Shown: positions 40,146 through 50,463 of the stretch, in pieces | Position numbering within the stretch: position 1 is the stretch's first letter | Layout: the number at the start of each line of letters is the position of its first letter | Source of the DNA: Emiliania huxleyi CCMP1516 | Taxonomy: Eukaryota > Haptophyta > Isochrysidales > Noelaerhabdaceae | DNA length: 64,000 bases | Reading direction: 5' to 3' | Assembly (NCBI RefSeq): GCF_000372725.1 | Contig: NW_005202113.1 | Location: forward strand, 195,891 to 259,890 | The notes under the pieces: model-generated | Databases searched by the model: none | Told to the model about the DNA's origin: nothing | What the model saw: only the letters and a program-made list of their open reading frames with translations | Position numbers and translations under genes: made by a program

Positions 40146-42584
40146 ATGCTCGTCGCTTCCGTGACTGGAGCCACTATCGCGGCCGGCGCGCTGTACCTGT
40201 ACACGACGAGAGAGAGCTCTCCCGCGAAACTCATCGCGGAGAGCAAGCGGCTCTTCCGCAAAAAGGCATACGAGGCCAGCCTCGCTGCGGCGACCGAGGC
40301 GTGCCAGCTGGCGGCCGACGGCTCGCAGCATCGGACCGCGCTGCTGCACCTCGCCGCGCTTCACCACGCGATGAACAGATTCGACGACTCTCTCGCCACG
40401 CTTGACAAAGTCGAGGCTGTCGTGACGGACGACCTCGACCTGGTGCCGCTGCTCCACGCGAGGGCTGAGGTGCTCGAGGCGGCAGACAGGCCTCTCGAAC
40501 TCGCGGCGGAGCAGCTCGCCCGTGCGCGCGACGTCCGACGGCGGGCTGCCGGACCCGAGTCGATGGAAGCGGCGTACGCTGCGTTCAATCTCGCCCGAGT
40601 GCTCACGCTGCAGTCGCAAAAGGCAGAGGACGCCGCGGCGCTGCTCCAGCAGGCAGAGTCGCTCGTGCTTGAGGCTCACGGCATCGCGCTCGCTGCCGGC
40701 GACGCGACTCAAGCTGCCACGTTCGTGGATGAGATCCTCGAGCTCCTCACCGCCGACTCCGCCGCATGCGCCACGGCCTCCCAGCTCCGCGCAGCCTACC
40801 TCGAGGCGAGCGGCGAGGAGTGGTCGCCCAAGCCACTGGACGTCCTCATCGTCGGCGCCGGCGCCTCGGGCGTCGGGATGGGGATCCTGCTGACCAAGGT
40901 CTTCCGGCTCCGGCCGCAGCGCGTGCTGCTCGTCGAGCGCGGGGGCGGGGTGGGCGAGTCCTTCCTCCGCTGGCCAAGAGAAATGCGCTTCATCTCGCCC
41001 TCCTTCAACCAGCAGGGCTGGACAAAGTCCTTCGACCTCAACAGCGTTGTGTACGGCACGTCGCCCGCATTCACGCTGCACGCCGAGCACCCCACCGGCG
41101 AGCAGTACGCCCGGTACCTCCGCGCACTCGCCGAGCGGGCGAAGCTCGCCGTCCGGACCGGCACCGAGGTGGAGGCGGTGAGGCGGCGGCCAGACGGCAG
41201 CTTCGAGGCCGCCTCGCCCCTCCGATCCGCCCGCCACCCGCTCCGCCCGCTCCGCCCGCTCCGCCCGCCCTGCGCCCCCCGGCTGACAGTCTGCCGCCGC
41301 GCGCTGGCGGCAGGTGGAGGTCGGCCCAAGTAATTAAGAGTTGACCCTGCTTTGCGCTGGCGCCAGGTGGAGGTCGGCCCGGCCGGAGACGACGGTGGCG
41401 GGGAGCGCACGGTCCTGCGGAGCCGGTACGTGGTCTGGGCGGCGGGCGAGCTCCAATCCCCGCGCGAGAGGCGGACACATGTCCAGGACAAGTGACGACA
41501 TGCCCGCGACACCCGTGCGTGCATAGGCGAGTTCCAGTACCCGCGCGCGAGCGGCCCTCTCTTCCCAGGCTGCGAGCTCTGCCTGCACAACTCCGAGGTC
41601 CGCAGCTGGAAGGAGCTGCCCGGCGACGACTTTGTCGTCATCGGCGGCTACGAGAGCGGGATGGACGCCGCGTCCAACCTCGCGGCGAGCGGGAGGCGCT
41701 TTCGCCGACTGAGCAGGGGCGTGCACGTTGATCAGGAAGAGAGGACGGCCGCCGCGAGGTAGGCGGTGCTCCGTCGTCTCCTCGACGGCCTACTGGCGCG
41801 TGGCCACCGAGGACCCCTCGACCGAGCTCGCTCCCTACACGGCGGAGCGGGTCCGCGCGGCGTGCGCCTCGCCCACCCCGCCGCGCCTGCTCGCGCCGCT
41901 GCGGGTCTTTGCGGTCGAGCGGGCCGGGCGAGGCGACGCGGGCGGATACGTCGTGCGGGCGCGGTGGGGTCCGCCGGCAGAGCACGCTGGCGGCGAATAC
42001 CGGGCGCCGCTGCAGCCCGCCTCCGCTGCCGAGGAGGCGCCCGCCGAGGGGAGCGAGGTGTCGCTGTGCACGCCGCAGCCGCCGGTGCTATGCGCTGGCT
42101 TCGAGGGGAGTGTTCTCTCGGGGGTGGCGAAGGGCTTGTTCGAGTGGGGCGCGAAGAAGGAGAAGGGCAACCAAGACGAGGGCCCCGGCGAGGGCGGTGA
42201 GGGCGGCGAGGGCAAGGAGACGGGGGGCGAGGAGAAGGATGGCGCAGCTGCAGGGTGCGCCGAGGGCGCCCCGCTTCTCACAGAGCAGGACGAGAGCACA
42301 AAGACGCCGGGCCTCTTCCTCGTCGGGCCGGCCGTGAGGCACGGCGAGCTCTCCTTCTGCTTCGTGTACAAGTTCCGGCAGCGCTTCGGGATCGTGGCCG
42401 ACGCCATCGCGCGGGGGCTTGGGCGCGACACGAAGGAAGCCGTCGAAGAGTGCCGAGAGGTGCGAAACGCCGCCGCCCTCCACCTCGCCCGCCTTGCGCC
42501 TACACTCGCCGTCGCCCCGCGCAGATGAATATGTTCCTCGACGACTTCGAGTGCTGCAAGGCGGCGTGCGGGGAGTCGTGCTAG
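40146..42584 (+). CDS. membrane-anchored TPR-like/flavin NAD(P)-dependent oxidoreductase
   Basis: Five exons: 40146-41207, 41367-41445, 41527-41695, 41763-42459, 42525-42584; 688 residues. Introns 1-3 are GC-AG and intron 4 is GT-AG. The ATG at 40146 starts a signal anchor (LVASVTGATIAAGALYLYT). Residues ~30-225 are helical repeats of TPR type (AFNLARVLTLQSQKAEDAAA). From ~235 there is an FAD-binding fold (VLIVGAGASGVGMG), then FLRWPREMRFISPSFNQQG and SPAFTLHAEHPTGEQYARYL, and an NAD(P) site (FVVIGGYESGMDAASNLA). The flavin part resembles bacterial NAD(P)-binding pyr_redox_3/flavin-monooxygenase-like proteins. Its substrate is unknown. An acidic Gly/Glu insert (~540-600) and a Cys-rich end (CCKAACGESC) are unusual. 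Intron 1 carries a duplicated acceptor. Confidence 0.8.
41230..41375 (+). repeat. intron with 9-bp repeats and duplicated acceptor
   Basis: Intron 1 of the oxidoreductase has about four CCGCTCCGC-type units. It also has two copies of GCTGGCGGCAGGTGGAGGTC / GCTGGCGCCAGGTGGAGGTC (about 41303 and 41356). Both offer AG|GTGGAGGTCGG as acceptor; using the first runs into TAATTAAG within a few codons, so only the second yields the protein. Confidence 0.75.
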
Positions 42585-42813
42585 ACAGAGCGCCGTGTGG
42601 GGAGATATGAACGCTGGTTTGGATTTTATCGAGCGTCCTCAAACGAATCCGTTTTTCTCCTGAGCCTTAGGGAGATTTGCAATCATAGAGCAAACAGCAA
42701 AGAGCAAGCCCCGCCCCTCGTACGTCCCTCGCACAGACATCTGAAAGGTGAAGGACCAGAGCTTCGAGCTCAACCTTCAAGCTTCATCGCCAATTTGCGC
42801 GCCACCTAGCAAC

Positions 42814-45524
42814 ATGTCCATGTTCAGCAACAACAGCCCCAACTCGCCGCTCTGCCCACCGCCTTCAAGGGACTACATCGCAAAGGCGCGCGCGTCGCCC
42901 AAGAAGCTCGCTCCACTCGTTCTGCCGTCCGCCGACCGCGACACCGGCGACGACGCGACCAATGTGCCTCGCGGCAAGATCGAGATGCAGCCTGCACTGC
43001 TCGCGGAGTTTGCCGGTCTGATCGATGCTATCGGTCCCGCCATCTGCCAGCTCCTGCCGGGCGAGGCCGGCCTCGCCAAGGGTCTCCAGCACATCTTCAA
43101 GGCCGTTGTGGACGCCGCGGGTGGCTCGCTGGAGGCCGTCACCTGCCTGCTCAAGGAGCTGTCCACGGGGCACCTCTTTGACGGCATCAAGCATTTCCTG
43201 AGCAACATCGCGACGACGGTTGGCTGCACGCTCGATCAAGTCTACCAGGCCGTGCAGGCGCTGCTCGGCGGTGTGGAGGACCTGACCGGCTCGATCGGCG
43301 AGATTGTTGAGTGCATCCTCAAGAATGTCGGCGAGCTGCTCTCCGAGATCAAGAATGGAGTTGTCGCGCTCCTCAAGTCCATCCTTCCGACCAAGCTCTT
43401 CGCCAGCATCGAGGCGCTCGTGGGCGGCATTCTCCGCGAGGTGTCCAACCTCGTCGACCTGCGCTGCCTCTTTGAGAACATCGAGCACCTCCTGTGCACG
43501 GTCTTCTCGGCGGTGCGCTTTCTGCTTCACAACGTCGCGTCGATCGTCTTCACCATCCTCTGCGACACAAAGAAGGTCGTGGATGGCGTCCTCGTTGCGA
43601 CGGGCAAGGTTGTCAGCGACGCCATGGGCCTCGTCAAGGAGATCCTGGGCGACGTCTTCCGCCTGGTCAGGCACGCCCTGTGCGAGGTCGCCGTCTTCCT
43701 GCGGGGCCTCTTTGGCGGCGTCTCGGGCTTCCTCTGCCACCTTCTGCTCGACATCGAGCAGCTGCTCTGCTCGATCCTCGGCGGCCCGCACCACTGCCTC
43801 GGCGCCGTCGACAAGATTGGCTGCGCCATCGGCAAGGTGTTTCCGGCCATCGAGCAGAGCGCGTTGTGCCTCTTCGGCCACATCCAGCGCAAGGGCGTGG
43901 ACAGCAAGGGCGCGCTCAAGCTTTGCCTGCACGAGGTCTCTGGCAACTTCCTCTGCAATCTCTTCACCGAGCTCAAGGGCTTCCTTGAGATGGTTGCCAA
44001 GGCCGTCGGCTGCACACTGTCCGACGTCTTCGCGGCGGTCCGGATGATCCTGAATGGCGTCGCGTGCGAGACAAGCAAGATTGTGAGCTACATCCTCGCC
44101 AACGTGGGCTGCCTGTTGGATGGGATCAAGAAAGCCATCGGCTGCCTCCTCAAGAAGGTGCTGCCGGCGGGGCTCTTCTGCGGCATCGAGAAGCTCCTCT
44201 CCACCATCCTTTGCAGCGTCGCCAACCTGGTCGACCTGCGCAAGCTCTTCCGCGGGATCTGGGGCCTCGTCAGCGAGGTGCTCTGCTTCACCAAGTTCCT
44301 GCTCGCGGGCGTCGGCTGCCTCGTCCGGGAGATTCTCACCGAGAGCGGCGAGCTCGTCAACGGCGTCCTCTGCAAGACGGGCAAGGTTGTGCACAACACG
44401 CTCGAGCTCGTCAAGGAGGTGGTGGGCGACGCGCTGTGCTACGTGCACGGCCTGCTGCAAAAGGTCGGCTGTTTCGTGGAGGAGCTGCTGGGCAGCATCG
44501 ACACCTTCCTCTGCTGGCTCTTCACCGAGGTGTCCAAGCTGGTGGGCGCCATCCTGCACGGCGTTTCGTGGATCCTCGGGCAGGTCAACAAGATCTTCCC
44601 TGCGATCTGTGCGCTGCTGCCGGGCATCGACTGCATCGTCAGCGACATCCTCTCGGGCGTCGCCTGCGTCGTCCAGGACGAGCTCGATCAGGTCAAGCTG
44701 CTTCTGGAGTCGATCGGCTGCGCCGTGGCGAAGATTCTGAAGCCGATCCGGTGCTTCCTCGAGATGATCGCCAAGGAGGTGGGCTGCACGGTGAAGGAGG
44801 TCTTCTGCGCCGTCAAGGCGCTGCTGTGCGGCGTCGGCGGTCTGGTCGGCAAGACGCTCAGGATTGTGCAGTGCATCCTCGCCAACGTCGGCCGGCTCGT
44901 TCAGGACGTGCTCGCGGGCGTCGTCTGCTTCCTGCAGAAACTCAACCTGCCGTCGATCGGCGAGAAGATCGCGGCGCTCGTCGGCACCATCGTCTGCGAG
45001 GTGAGGGACCTGGTGGACCTGCGCGGACTCTTCTGCAAGATCGCGGCGCTGCTGCACGGCATCTTCGACTTCACCTGCTGCCTGCTCAAGAATGTCGAGT
45101 GGCTAGTCTGCACCATCCTCGGCGACGTCACGGCTCTCGTCCGCGACGTGCTCGGATCGGTGCTGCACGAGCTGTGCGTGATCCTGGAGGACGTGGCCGT
45201 GTTTGTGTACTGCACGCTCGGCGGCGTCAACTGCCTCGTGTCGGCCATCTTCCACGACGTCATCTGCCTGCTCAAGGGGATCCTTTGCCCGAAGCACGAC
45301 TGCTGCCCCGGGACGGCCAAGAGAATGGGCTTCTGCTTCGTGTTGACCTGCTCAACGGGCTCAACATGGCCTTCGAGCCCTGGCTGGGATACATCAAGTG
45401 CGGTCCGGGCTACGGCCTGCTCGCGGTCCAGGTCAAGCCCTTTGGCGTGCCGCTGATCTACGGCAACGTCTGCGGCCCGGTGCCCTCCTGCCCGGCGCCG
45501 CCGCAGCCGCCGGCGTGCAAGTAA
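42814..45524 (+). CDS. giant amphipathic-helix repeat protein of unknown function
   Basis: From the ATG at 42814 an 840-residue frame consists, after a 55-residue hydrophilic head, of uninterrupted amphipathic/hydrophobic helix. Three homologous blocks of ~260 residues are marked by SNLVDLRCLF, ANLVDLRKLF and RDLVDLRGLF (near 211, 470 and 731) and by VGCTLDQVYQAV, AKAVGCTLSDVFAAV, AKEVGCTVKEVFCAV. Within blocks many 11-residue periods occur (ECILKNVGELL, SEIKNGVVALL). Cysteine is frequent. Near 45340 the frame must change: the next segment in another frame (DLLNGLNMAFEPWLGYIKCG then VKPFGVPLIYGNVCGPVPSC) is clearly coding and ends at 45524, but there is no room for a normal intron, so an indel, tiny intron or frameshift is involved. 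It could coat lipid droplets or membranes, like 11-mer proteins elsewhere. Confidence 0.75.
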
Positions 45525-45862
45525 AAAAAAAGGGCCACGGCCCGCTCACTGGGATCTCGACTAGCCCCCATGCATAGCCATAGCAGCATGTGCGGCGGAG
45601 ACAGAGCACAGTTAGTCATGTGTGGCACATTGAGAGGTCGTGTGTGTCGTGCATGTGTGTGTCTGTCCTCATTGAGAGGTTTGTGTTGTCGCTGCATTGT
45701 TCATTCTAGACCCCATTAGCACTCGACCTGGCAGCACCCGGAGATTGCGGTCTTACCAGGGTGCTACGTAGGGATGTTGGGGGGGGGGGGTGAAACTCGG
45801 TCGTCCCGCGCCTCCCATTGGCCAGCCGAAGCACAAGCGCGAGCTCCAGGCTCCACAAACGA
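45525..45862. other. 3' UTR and spacer
   Basis: About 340 bp containing GTGTGTCGTGCATGTGTGTG runs, two ATTGAGAGGT words and an 11-nt G run at about 45779-45790. No gene is seen. Confidence 0.4.
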
Positions 45863-46246
45863 ATGCCGCTCACGGCGCTGCTCATCTTACTGACAGTGCT
45901 CGAGCAGCCTGCTGATCGCACCGATCTCGAGTTCCGCCTCAGCCGTCTTGAGCAGCAAATGGCCGGGCTCCGGTCGCAGCTTCACAGTGAGAGAGAAGCC
46001 GCACAAAGGCAGCGCCGCCTATCAGAGGCATTCCCACAGACGGACGAGGAAGTGGCCACCTTCGAGATGATGGGCGAGCGCTCGCGGATGTCCTTTGGCG
46101 CGCTGGGGCACGCGTCCTCGGTGCTGTTAGAGCACGTGGCTCCACGCCTCCTCGCAGTTAACGGCACAATCGACCTTGCAGACGATGTCCTCCTGGGCGG
46201 TGTCTCGTTGATCCAGCTGCTTGCCGGCTGTCAGTGTGTGCCGTGA
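45863..46246 (+). CDS. small secreted or anchored coiled-coil protein
   Basis: 127 residues from the ATG at 45863. The start gives a hydrophobic leader (PLTALLILLTVLEQPAD), then a heptad coiled coil (LEFRLSRLEQQMAGLRSQLH, SEREAAQRQRRLSEAF), then FEMMGERSRMSFGALGHASS and a hydrophobic C-terminal part (DDVLLGGVSLIQLLAGCQC). The composition is unlike random translation of the local sequence. No family is recognised. A further exon downstream is possible because the frame ends soon after a hydrophobic segment. Confidence 0.5.
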   Translation: MPLTALLILLTVLEQPADRTDLEFRLSRLEQQMAGLRSQLHSEREAAQRQRRLSEAFPQTDEEVATFEMMGERSRMSFGALGHASSVLLEHVAPRLLAVNGTIDLADDVLLGGVSLIQLLAGCQCVP

Positions 46247-46615
46247 CATACCTGCCACTGTCGGCATGAAAGAAACATGTCGAAAACAAGCATTGAACCG
46301 CTTAGACCCTACCCAAGCGTCTGAGAGAGTTCCGTCGCTCGTCCTCTCTCGCAGAGAGGACTCAGTTTGCACGCAACATGGCCAAGCGAACACACACACC
46401 ACGCGCCGCGCTGTACCGTCCTCCATGCCGATCATCAGAACTCTCGCCCTGCTGCTCCCATTGCCTGTGCTCACGATGACGGCAGAGCGCTCGTGAGGCA
46501 AAGGATCTGCTCGGCAGTCATGTCTGGCGGCCAGCCGGGGGGCACGGATCTCGTCTCGGTCGGCTTGGCCACCCGCACCTGAGAGGGCCACGCCACGGTT
46601 AGAGTAGTGCGGTAT
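46247..46615. other. spacer between the coiled-coil gene and the myosin 3' end
   Basis: About 370 bp; the two genes converge here, so both 3' UTRs are expected. Nothing else is visible. Confidence 0.4.
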
Positions 46616-49600
46616 CTAGAGCAGAGCTATCACCTCTACGGCACGCACCATCGGCGGCGCGTCGTAGCGAAAGAACGTCTTCGCCAGCTGCGAGTGCGCC
46701 AAAGGCGGCGGCAATCCCTTGGGCAGCGGGTGCGTCTGCGCCATCGCTGACTTTGGCTCGCTCTGCGGCGAGCCATTCGTCATGGAGCACCGCTGACTAC
46801 TCTCTTTGTCCACCGAGCCCAACGCTCCGGTGCGCGTGGGCCGCAAGTTGTGCGCCTGCGCCTTCTCCGCCTCCTTGCGCGCCAGCTGCAGTGCGCGCTT
46901 TGCAGAAGCCTGCGCCGCTGCCACACGTCTCTTCTCCGACGCTTCCCTCGCCAGCCACTCCTCCGCCAGTCGGCGAGCGCTCGCAATGAAGCGCTTGCGC
47001 GCCAGCACACGCCGCATGCTGCGCTGGATCTCAACCGTTGCGCGCTTGACGCGGACAAACTGCCGCCGCGCTACGTGCGAGCGCCAGCGAGCGGAGAGAG
47101 TGCTGCCAGCGCGCCAGCGGCGCGCGGCTTCCGTCGCAACAACGAGGCACGGTGCCGCAACTGCGCCGCGCGCCCCGCCAGCGACAGCGCGAGAAATGGA
47201 CTCCTCGAGTTCCCGGGCACCCTCCGGCTTGAGGAAGACACGCGTGCGGCCGAGCGCGATTGCGCCGCGTGGAATTCCGAGGAGCGGTATCATGTTGCGG
47301 CCAAAGTAGGCACGGTCGATGGTGCGTTGGTCAAAACCCGCAGGCAGAACCGCGCTGATCATGCCGAAGAGGCTCTCGTACCGGACGCGCGACGTGTAGG
47401 CAAGCTTCATCACTTGCACAGCCTCGTGAGTCCCTGCACAGCGCAACTGGCGCAGCACGGTCGAGGGTGAGAATGCGTCCGGCTGGAGCTGGCAGTTCGG
47501 CTTGACGCAGCGGACAAAGTGCAGGCGCGAGGCACGCAGCACCCCCATCAGCTCGTCTAAGTTACAGACAAAGTCCCGGGCGACGGATCGCACCTCGAGA
47601 CGGCGGGCGCCGGAGGACAGCGTCGCGTCCTTCACGCGTTGCGTCGCAGACGCCGGCGGGCGCTTCAGCGCTGGGGAGGGATCGCGCGACGAGTCGGGTG
47701 TGACGTGCGCCAATGAATCGCGGCGGCGGTCGGCAGCCTCGCCAAAAATGTCGACGACGAGCGGCGAGGTGGAGGTTAGCATGATTTGGTGCAGCTCCGA
47801 CACGAGCGAGGAGTTGTTCTTGTCGAGCCACGTCGGCGAGGTGCTACCGACAGCACCCCCAGCCTTGTACGTGACGTCGCCCGCAAAGTGCCGGATGACG
47901 AAAGCCTCCTCCGCGCGCAGCCTTCGCGGGACGGGCAGAACGCGCGCCGACGCGGCACCTTTGGTGCGTGCCGCCTCCTTGTTGGCGCTGAGGAAGAAGG
48001 ACTCCTCGCGAGCACCGAATAGGCGAGTCGACGAGTCGAGAAGCCACAGGATGCCGTTTGGCCGCTCAGCGATAGCGGCGATGCAGCTGCTCGCGTCGGG
48101 GAGATCCAGCCGCGGAAAGGGCACGCCCTCCGCGATGTGGATGGCTCGTTCGTCGGTGAAGACAGTGTGCACAAACAGCTGATGCAGCTGTTCGTTGGCG
48201 TAGTTGATGCAGAGCTGCTCAAAGGAGTTGGTGTCGAACGACTCAAACCCAAAGATGTCGAGGAGGCCGATGCAGTCCTCGTTCGCCCTGCGGCTGCTCG
48301 CCGGCGCAGACTCTTTGCAAGGAGCGGTCCACGCATCCTTCTTGCTGCCGAGGTGAGTTGGGCGGACGGCCGCGAGCGCACGGTTCATGCGGCGCACGAG
48401 CCAATGGAAGAGGTTGCCGTAGATGGCCTTTGCCAGCGAGTCGCGGCAGCGCGCTGCCTCGGTGGGCGAGAGGAGCTTGGCGAGCGGCGACTCAACGGTT
48501 TGGGTGGCGGCGGCGAGGGTGGCGTGGCCATTCACTGGTCGCGTGGTCAGGTAGCGCTTAAGCGGCGCGGCTGGCACGCCCAGCGCGGCTGCTGCCGCCT
48601 CGAGCATGGCTGAGTCCTTGATGCACGCACCTTCTCTCCCCGAGTCGTCCTCGACGAAGGAGACGTTCCCGAGGCAGAGCACGGCGCCAAGGAGCGTGAA
48701 GACGCCTCTCTGGGCATCACCCTTGACACCGATCGCGTCGAGCGAGGCGCGTAGGTCCGCGAGCCGCGACTCTGCCTCCAGACGGCTCGTACCGGTTGGC
48801 GGCGCGGAGCGGCGGCCACCAAGGTAGGCATACTCAGAGACCGTGGCATGCGGCAGAGCTGCCTCGCGCCTCTCCTGGTCGCTCATGCCGAGTAGCATAG
48901 ACTCGAAGACGTGAAAGTTTCGCTCGACGGCCGGGTCGTGGTGCACGACGCGTGAGCGCTCGAGCAAGTACGTCGAGATAGAGACCGAATCGAAGCTTCC
49001 GCCGCACATCCCGATGGAGACAAACTTGCAGAACCGGGACGAGTTGCGGTTCCGCGCCGTGCGAGCGTTTCCGAGGGCCTCGAGTGCCGGTCGGCAGGCG
49101 AGAAGCACGCGCCCGATCTCCTCCACCCATTCAGAGGGCTTCTCGGCTGCGGGGTGGAGCGTGCAGGCGGCACGCCAGGCAAGGTACTCAGAGAGGAGCT
49201 TGACGGCCACCGACTTGCCCGCGCCCGACTCGCCCGACACGATGATGGCCTGCTGAGTGCGCGGGTAGAGAACTGAATCTGCCGTGGCACCGCGGTAGGC
49301 AGCCTCACCCACCGCGTAGAGGTGCGGCGGCGCCTTGCCAATCTCGCCCGTGGCAAACGGCTGCATGATCGACTGCCCGTAAAGGTCCTCCCTCGGGCGG
49401 CACGGGTTAGTGGAGATGAGCAGGTTGGCCACCCACGTATACACCTCCCCGCGGCGGTTCCGATGCTGCAACGCCGCAAGCACAGTCGCCTCATTGAGAG
49501 CCGGCAGCGAACAGAGATCGGGCGACTCCTCGGAGGGGGTCCAGTTGCCCGCTGGCATCACCTCCGCCACAGGTACCGACCGCTTCTCATTGTTCGCCAT

Positions 49601-50104
49601 CTGCAGGGTCACTTGCAGAGGAGTCACCTTAACAACACGGCCGAGCACAAAGGCGTCATCAACCGACTCCGACGGAACGACCGCGACATACGCCTCATCG
49701 CCCGGCCGGAGAGACGCGACGCTCTGTTTGTGCGCTTCCTCCACCGTCAGTGCCTCTGTCGTGCTCTTCGAGGGGCCAAGATTGAGGTGTGAAGGCTGCA
49801 GTGGTGCAGACCCTGCCGGTGAGGTTCGAGCCGGCGGTGCTTTGCTGGCCGTGCCCCGACCGGGTGAGCTCATCGGCGACGGGTTGAGGCTCTCACTTGG
49901 GCTTGTGGTGGGCGACGTTGCCGCCGTACGTGTCTCTAGCTTGGCGGTGCCAGCCTTCTTTCGCCCGAAAAGCCCCATATGTTTTGGCCGATCTGCCCGC
50001 TGCAAGGGGTTCGCGGCCAGAAGTGAAACGTCCGGCTTGATTGAAATCACGTCGTTCATCTCACTCAACGTGATCTGTGATAAGGGGGCCGCCCACAGGC
50101 GCAT
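46616..50104 (-). CDS. unconventional myosin heavy chain
   Basis: A single exon of 1162 residues from the ATG at 50104. After a ~100-residue Ser/Pro-rich head and an SH3-like segment the motor domain is complete: P-loop GESGAGKS, switch I NRNSSRFCKF (usual Gly replaced by Cys), switch II LLDIFGFESFDTNSFEQLCI, actin-binding RLHFVRCVKPN, and converter region FGRNMIPLLGIPRGAIALG. One or two IQ-type motifs follow (RRQFVRVKRATVEIQRSMRR), then a short basic coiled coil and a ~75-residue tail without a recognised cargo domain. It moves on actin with ATP; class is unassigned and probably protist-specific. The region between residues ~570 and 600 holds a small insert (loop 2-like). The intronless state of so long a gene contrasts with its neighbours. 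Confidence 0.93.
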   Translation of the reverse strand: MRLWAAPLSQITLSEMNDVISIKPDVSLLAANPLQRADRPKHMGLFGRKKAGTAKLETRTAATSPTTSPSESLNPSPMSSPGRGTASKAPPARTSPAGSAPLQPSHLNLGPSKSTTEALTVEEAHKQSVASLRPGDEAYVAVVPSESVDDAFVLGRVVKVTPLQVTLQMANNEKRSVPVAEVMPAGNWTPSEESPDLCSLPALNEATVLAALQHRNRRGEVYTWVANLLISTNPCRPREDLYGQSIMQPFATGEIGKAPPHLYAVGEAAYRGATADSVLYPRTQQAIIVSGESGAGKSVAVKLLSEYLAWRAACTLHPAAEKPSEWVEEIGRVLLACRPALEALGNARTARNRNSSRFCKFVSIGMCGGSFDSVSISTYLLERSRVVHHDPAVERNFHVFESMLLGMSDQERREAALPHATVSEYAYLGGRRSAPPTGTSRLEAESRLADLRASLDAIGVKGDAQRGVFTLLGAVLCLGNVSFVEDDSGREGACIKDSAMLEAAAAALGVPAAPLKRYLTTRPVNGHATLAAATQTVESPLAKLLSPTEAARCRDSLAKAIYGNLFHWLVRRMNRALAAVRPTHLGSKKDAWTAPCKESAPASSRRANEDCIGLLDIFGFESFDTNSFEQLCINYANEQLHQLFVHTVFTDERAIHIAEGVPFPRLDLPDASSCIAAIAERPNGILWLLDSSTRLFGAREESFFLSANKEAARTKGAASARVLPVPRRLRAEEAFVIRHFAGDVTYKAGGAVGSTSPTWLDKNNSSLVSELHQIMLTSTSPLVVDIFGEAADRRRDSLAHVTPDSSRDPSPALKRPPASATQRVKDATLSSGARRLEVRSVARDFVCNLDELMGVLRASRLHFVRCVKPNCQLQPDAFSPSTVLRQLRCAGTHEAVQVMKLAYTSRVRYESLFGMISAVLPAGFDQRTIDRAYFGRNMIPLLGIPRGAIALGRTRVFLKPEGARELEESISRAVAGGARGAVAAPCLVVATEAARRWRAGSTLSARWRSHVARRQFVRVKRATVEIQRSMRRVLARKRFIASARRLAEEWLAREASEKRRVAAAQASAKRALQLARKEAEKAQAHNLRPTRTGALGSVDKESSQRCSMTNGSPQSEPKSAMAQTHPLPKGLPPPLAHSQLAKTFFRYDAPPMVRAVEVIALL

Positions 50105-50463
50105 TTTGTATACCGAGGCGGTGCCCGGTGCCGAACCTGTCGGACCTTAAGACAGCGTTGTAGATCCCTGGGCGAGGGTGGTGGAGGTCAACGTGCTCAT
50201 CACTGGCTCATCACACCTCATCAGTGACATATCATATTCATATCACGCCAGCACCACGCCCGGGTGTGCGGTGAGCTTGCTGGCTTAACTCCAATAGTGC
50301 TCAAAGTGCCGTAAAAAGCAATGTGAAGTTTGAAACCTCCTCTTTCCAGTTTCGCCTGCCTGGAAGACGCTCCGGCGCCTAACTCTATTAGCAACTAGCC
50401 CAAAGCGCTGCGACTTGCAGAAGAGGGTGGGGGTGGGGAGCGGAGCCCCTTGACCCGGCGAGT
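50105..50463. other. spacer upstream of the myosin gene
   Basis: About 360 bp, with the myosin promoter on one side and the 3' UTR of the Asp-box gene on the other. CATCACTGGCTCATCACACC and nearby CATATC words repeat weakly; nothing else is called. Confidence 0.4.

Noticed and set aside
42865-45057. 730-residue open frame antisense to the giant repeat gene
   Set aside because: It mirrors the repeated codons of the sense strand (Asp/Glu/Ala-rich, leucine codons read backwards) and has no motif of its own; sense-strand repeats and frame explain it.
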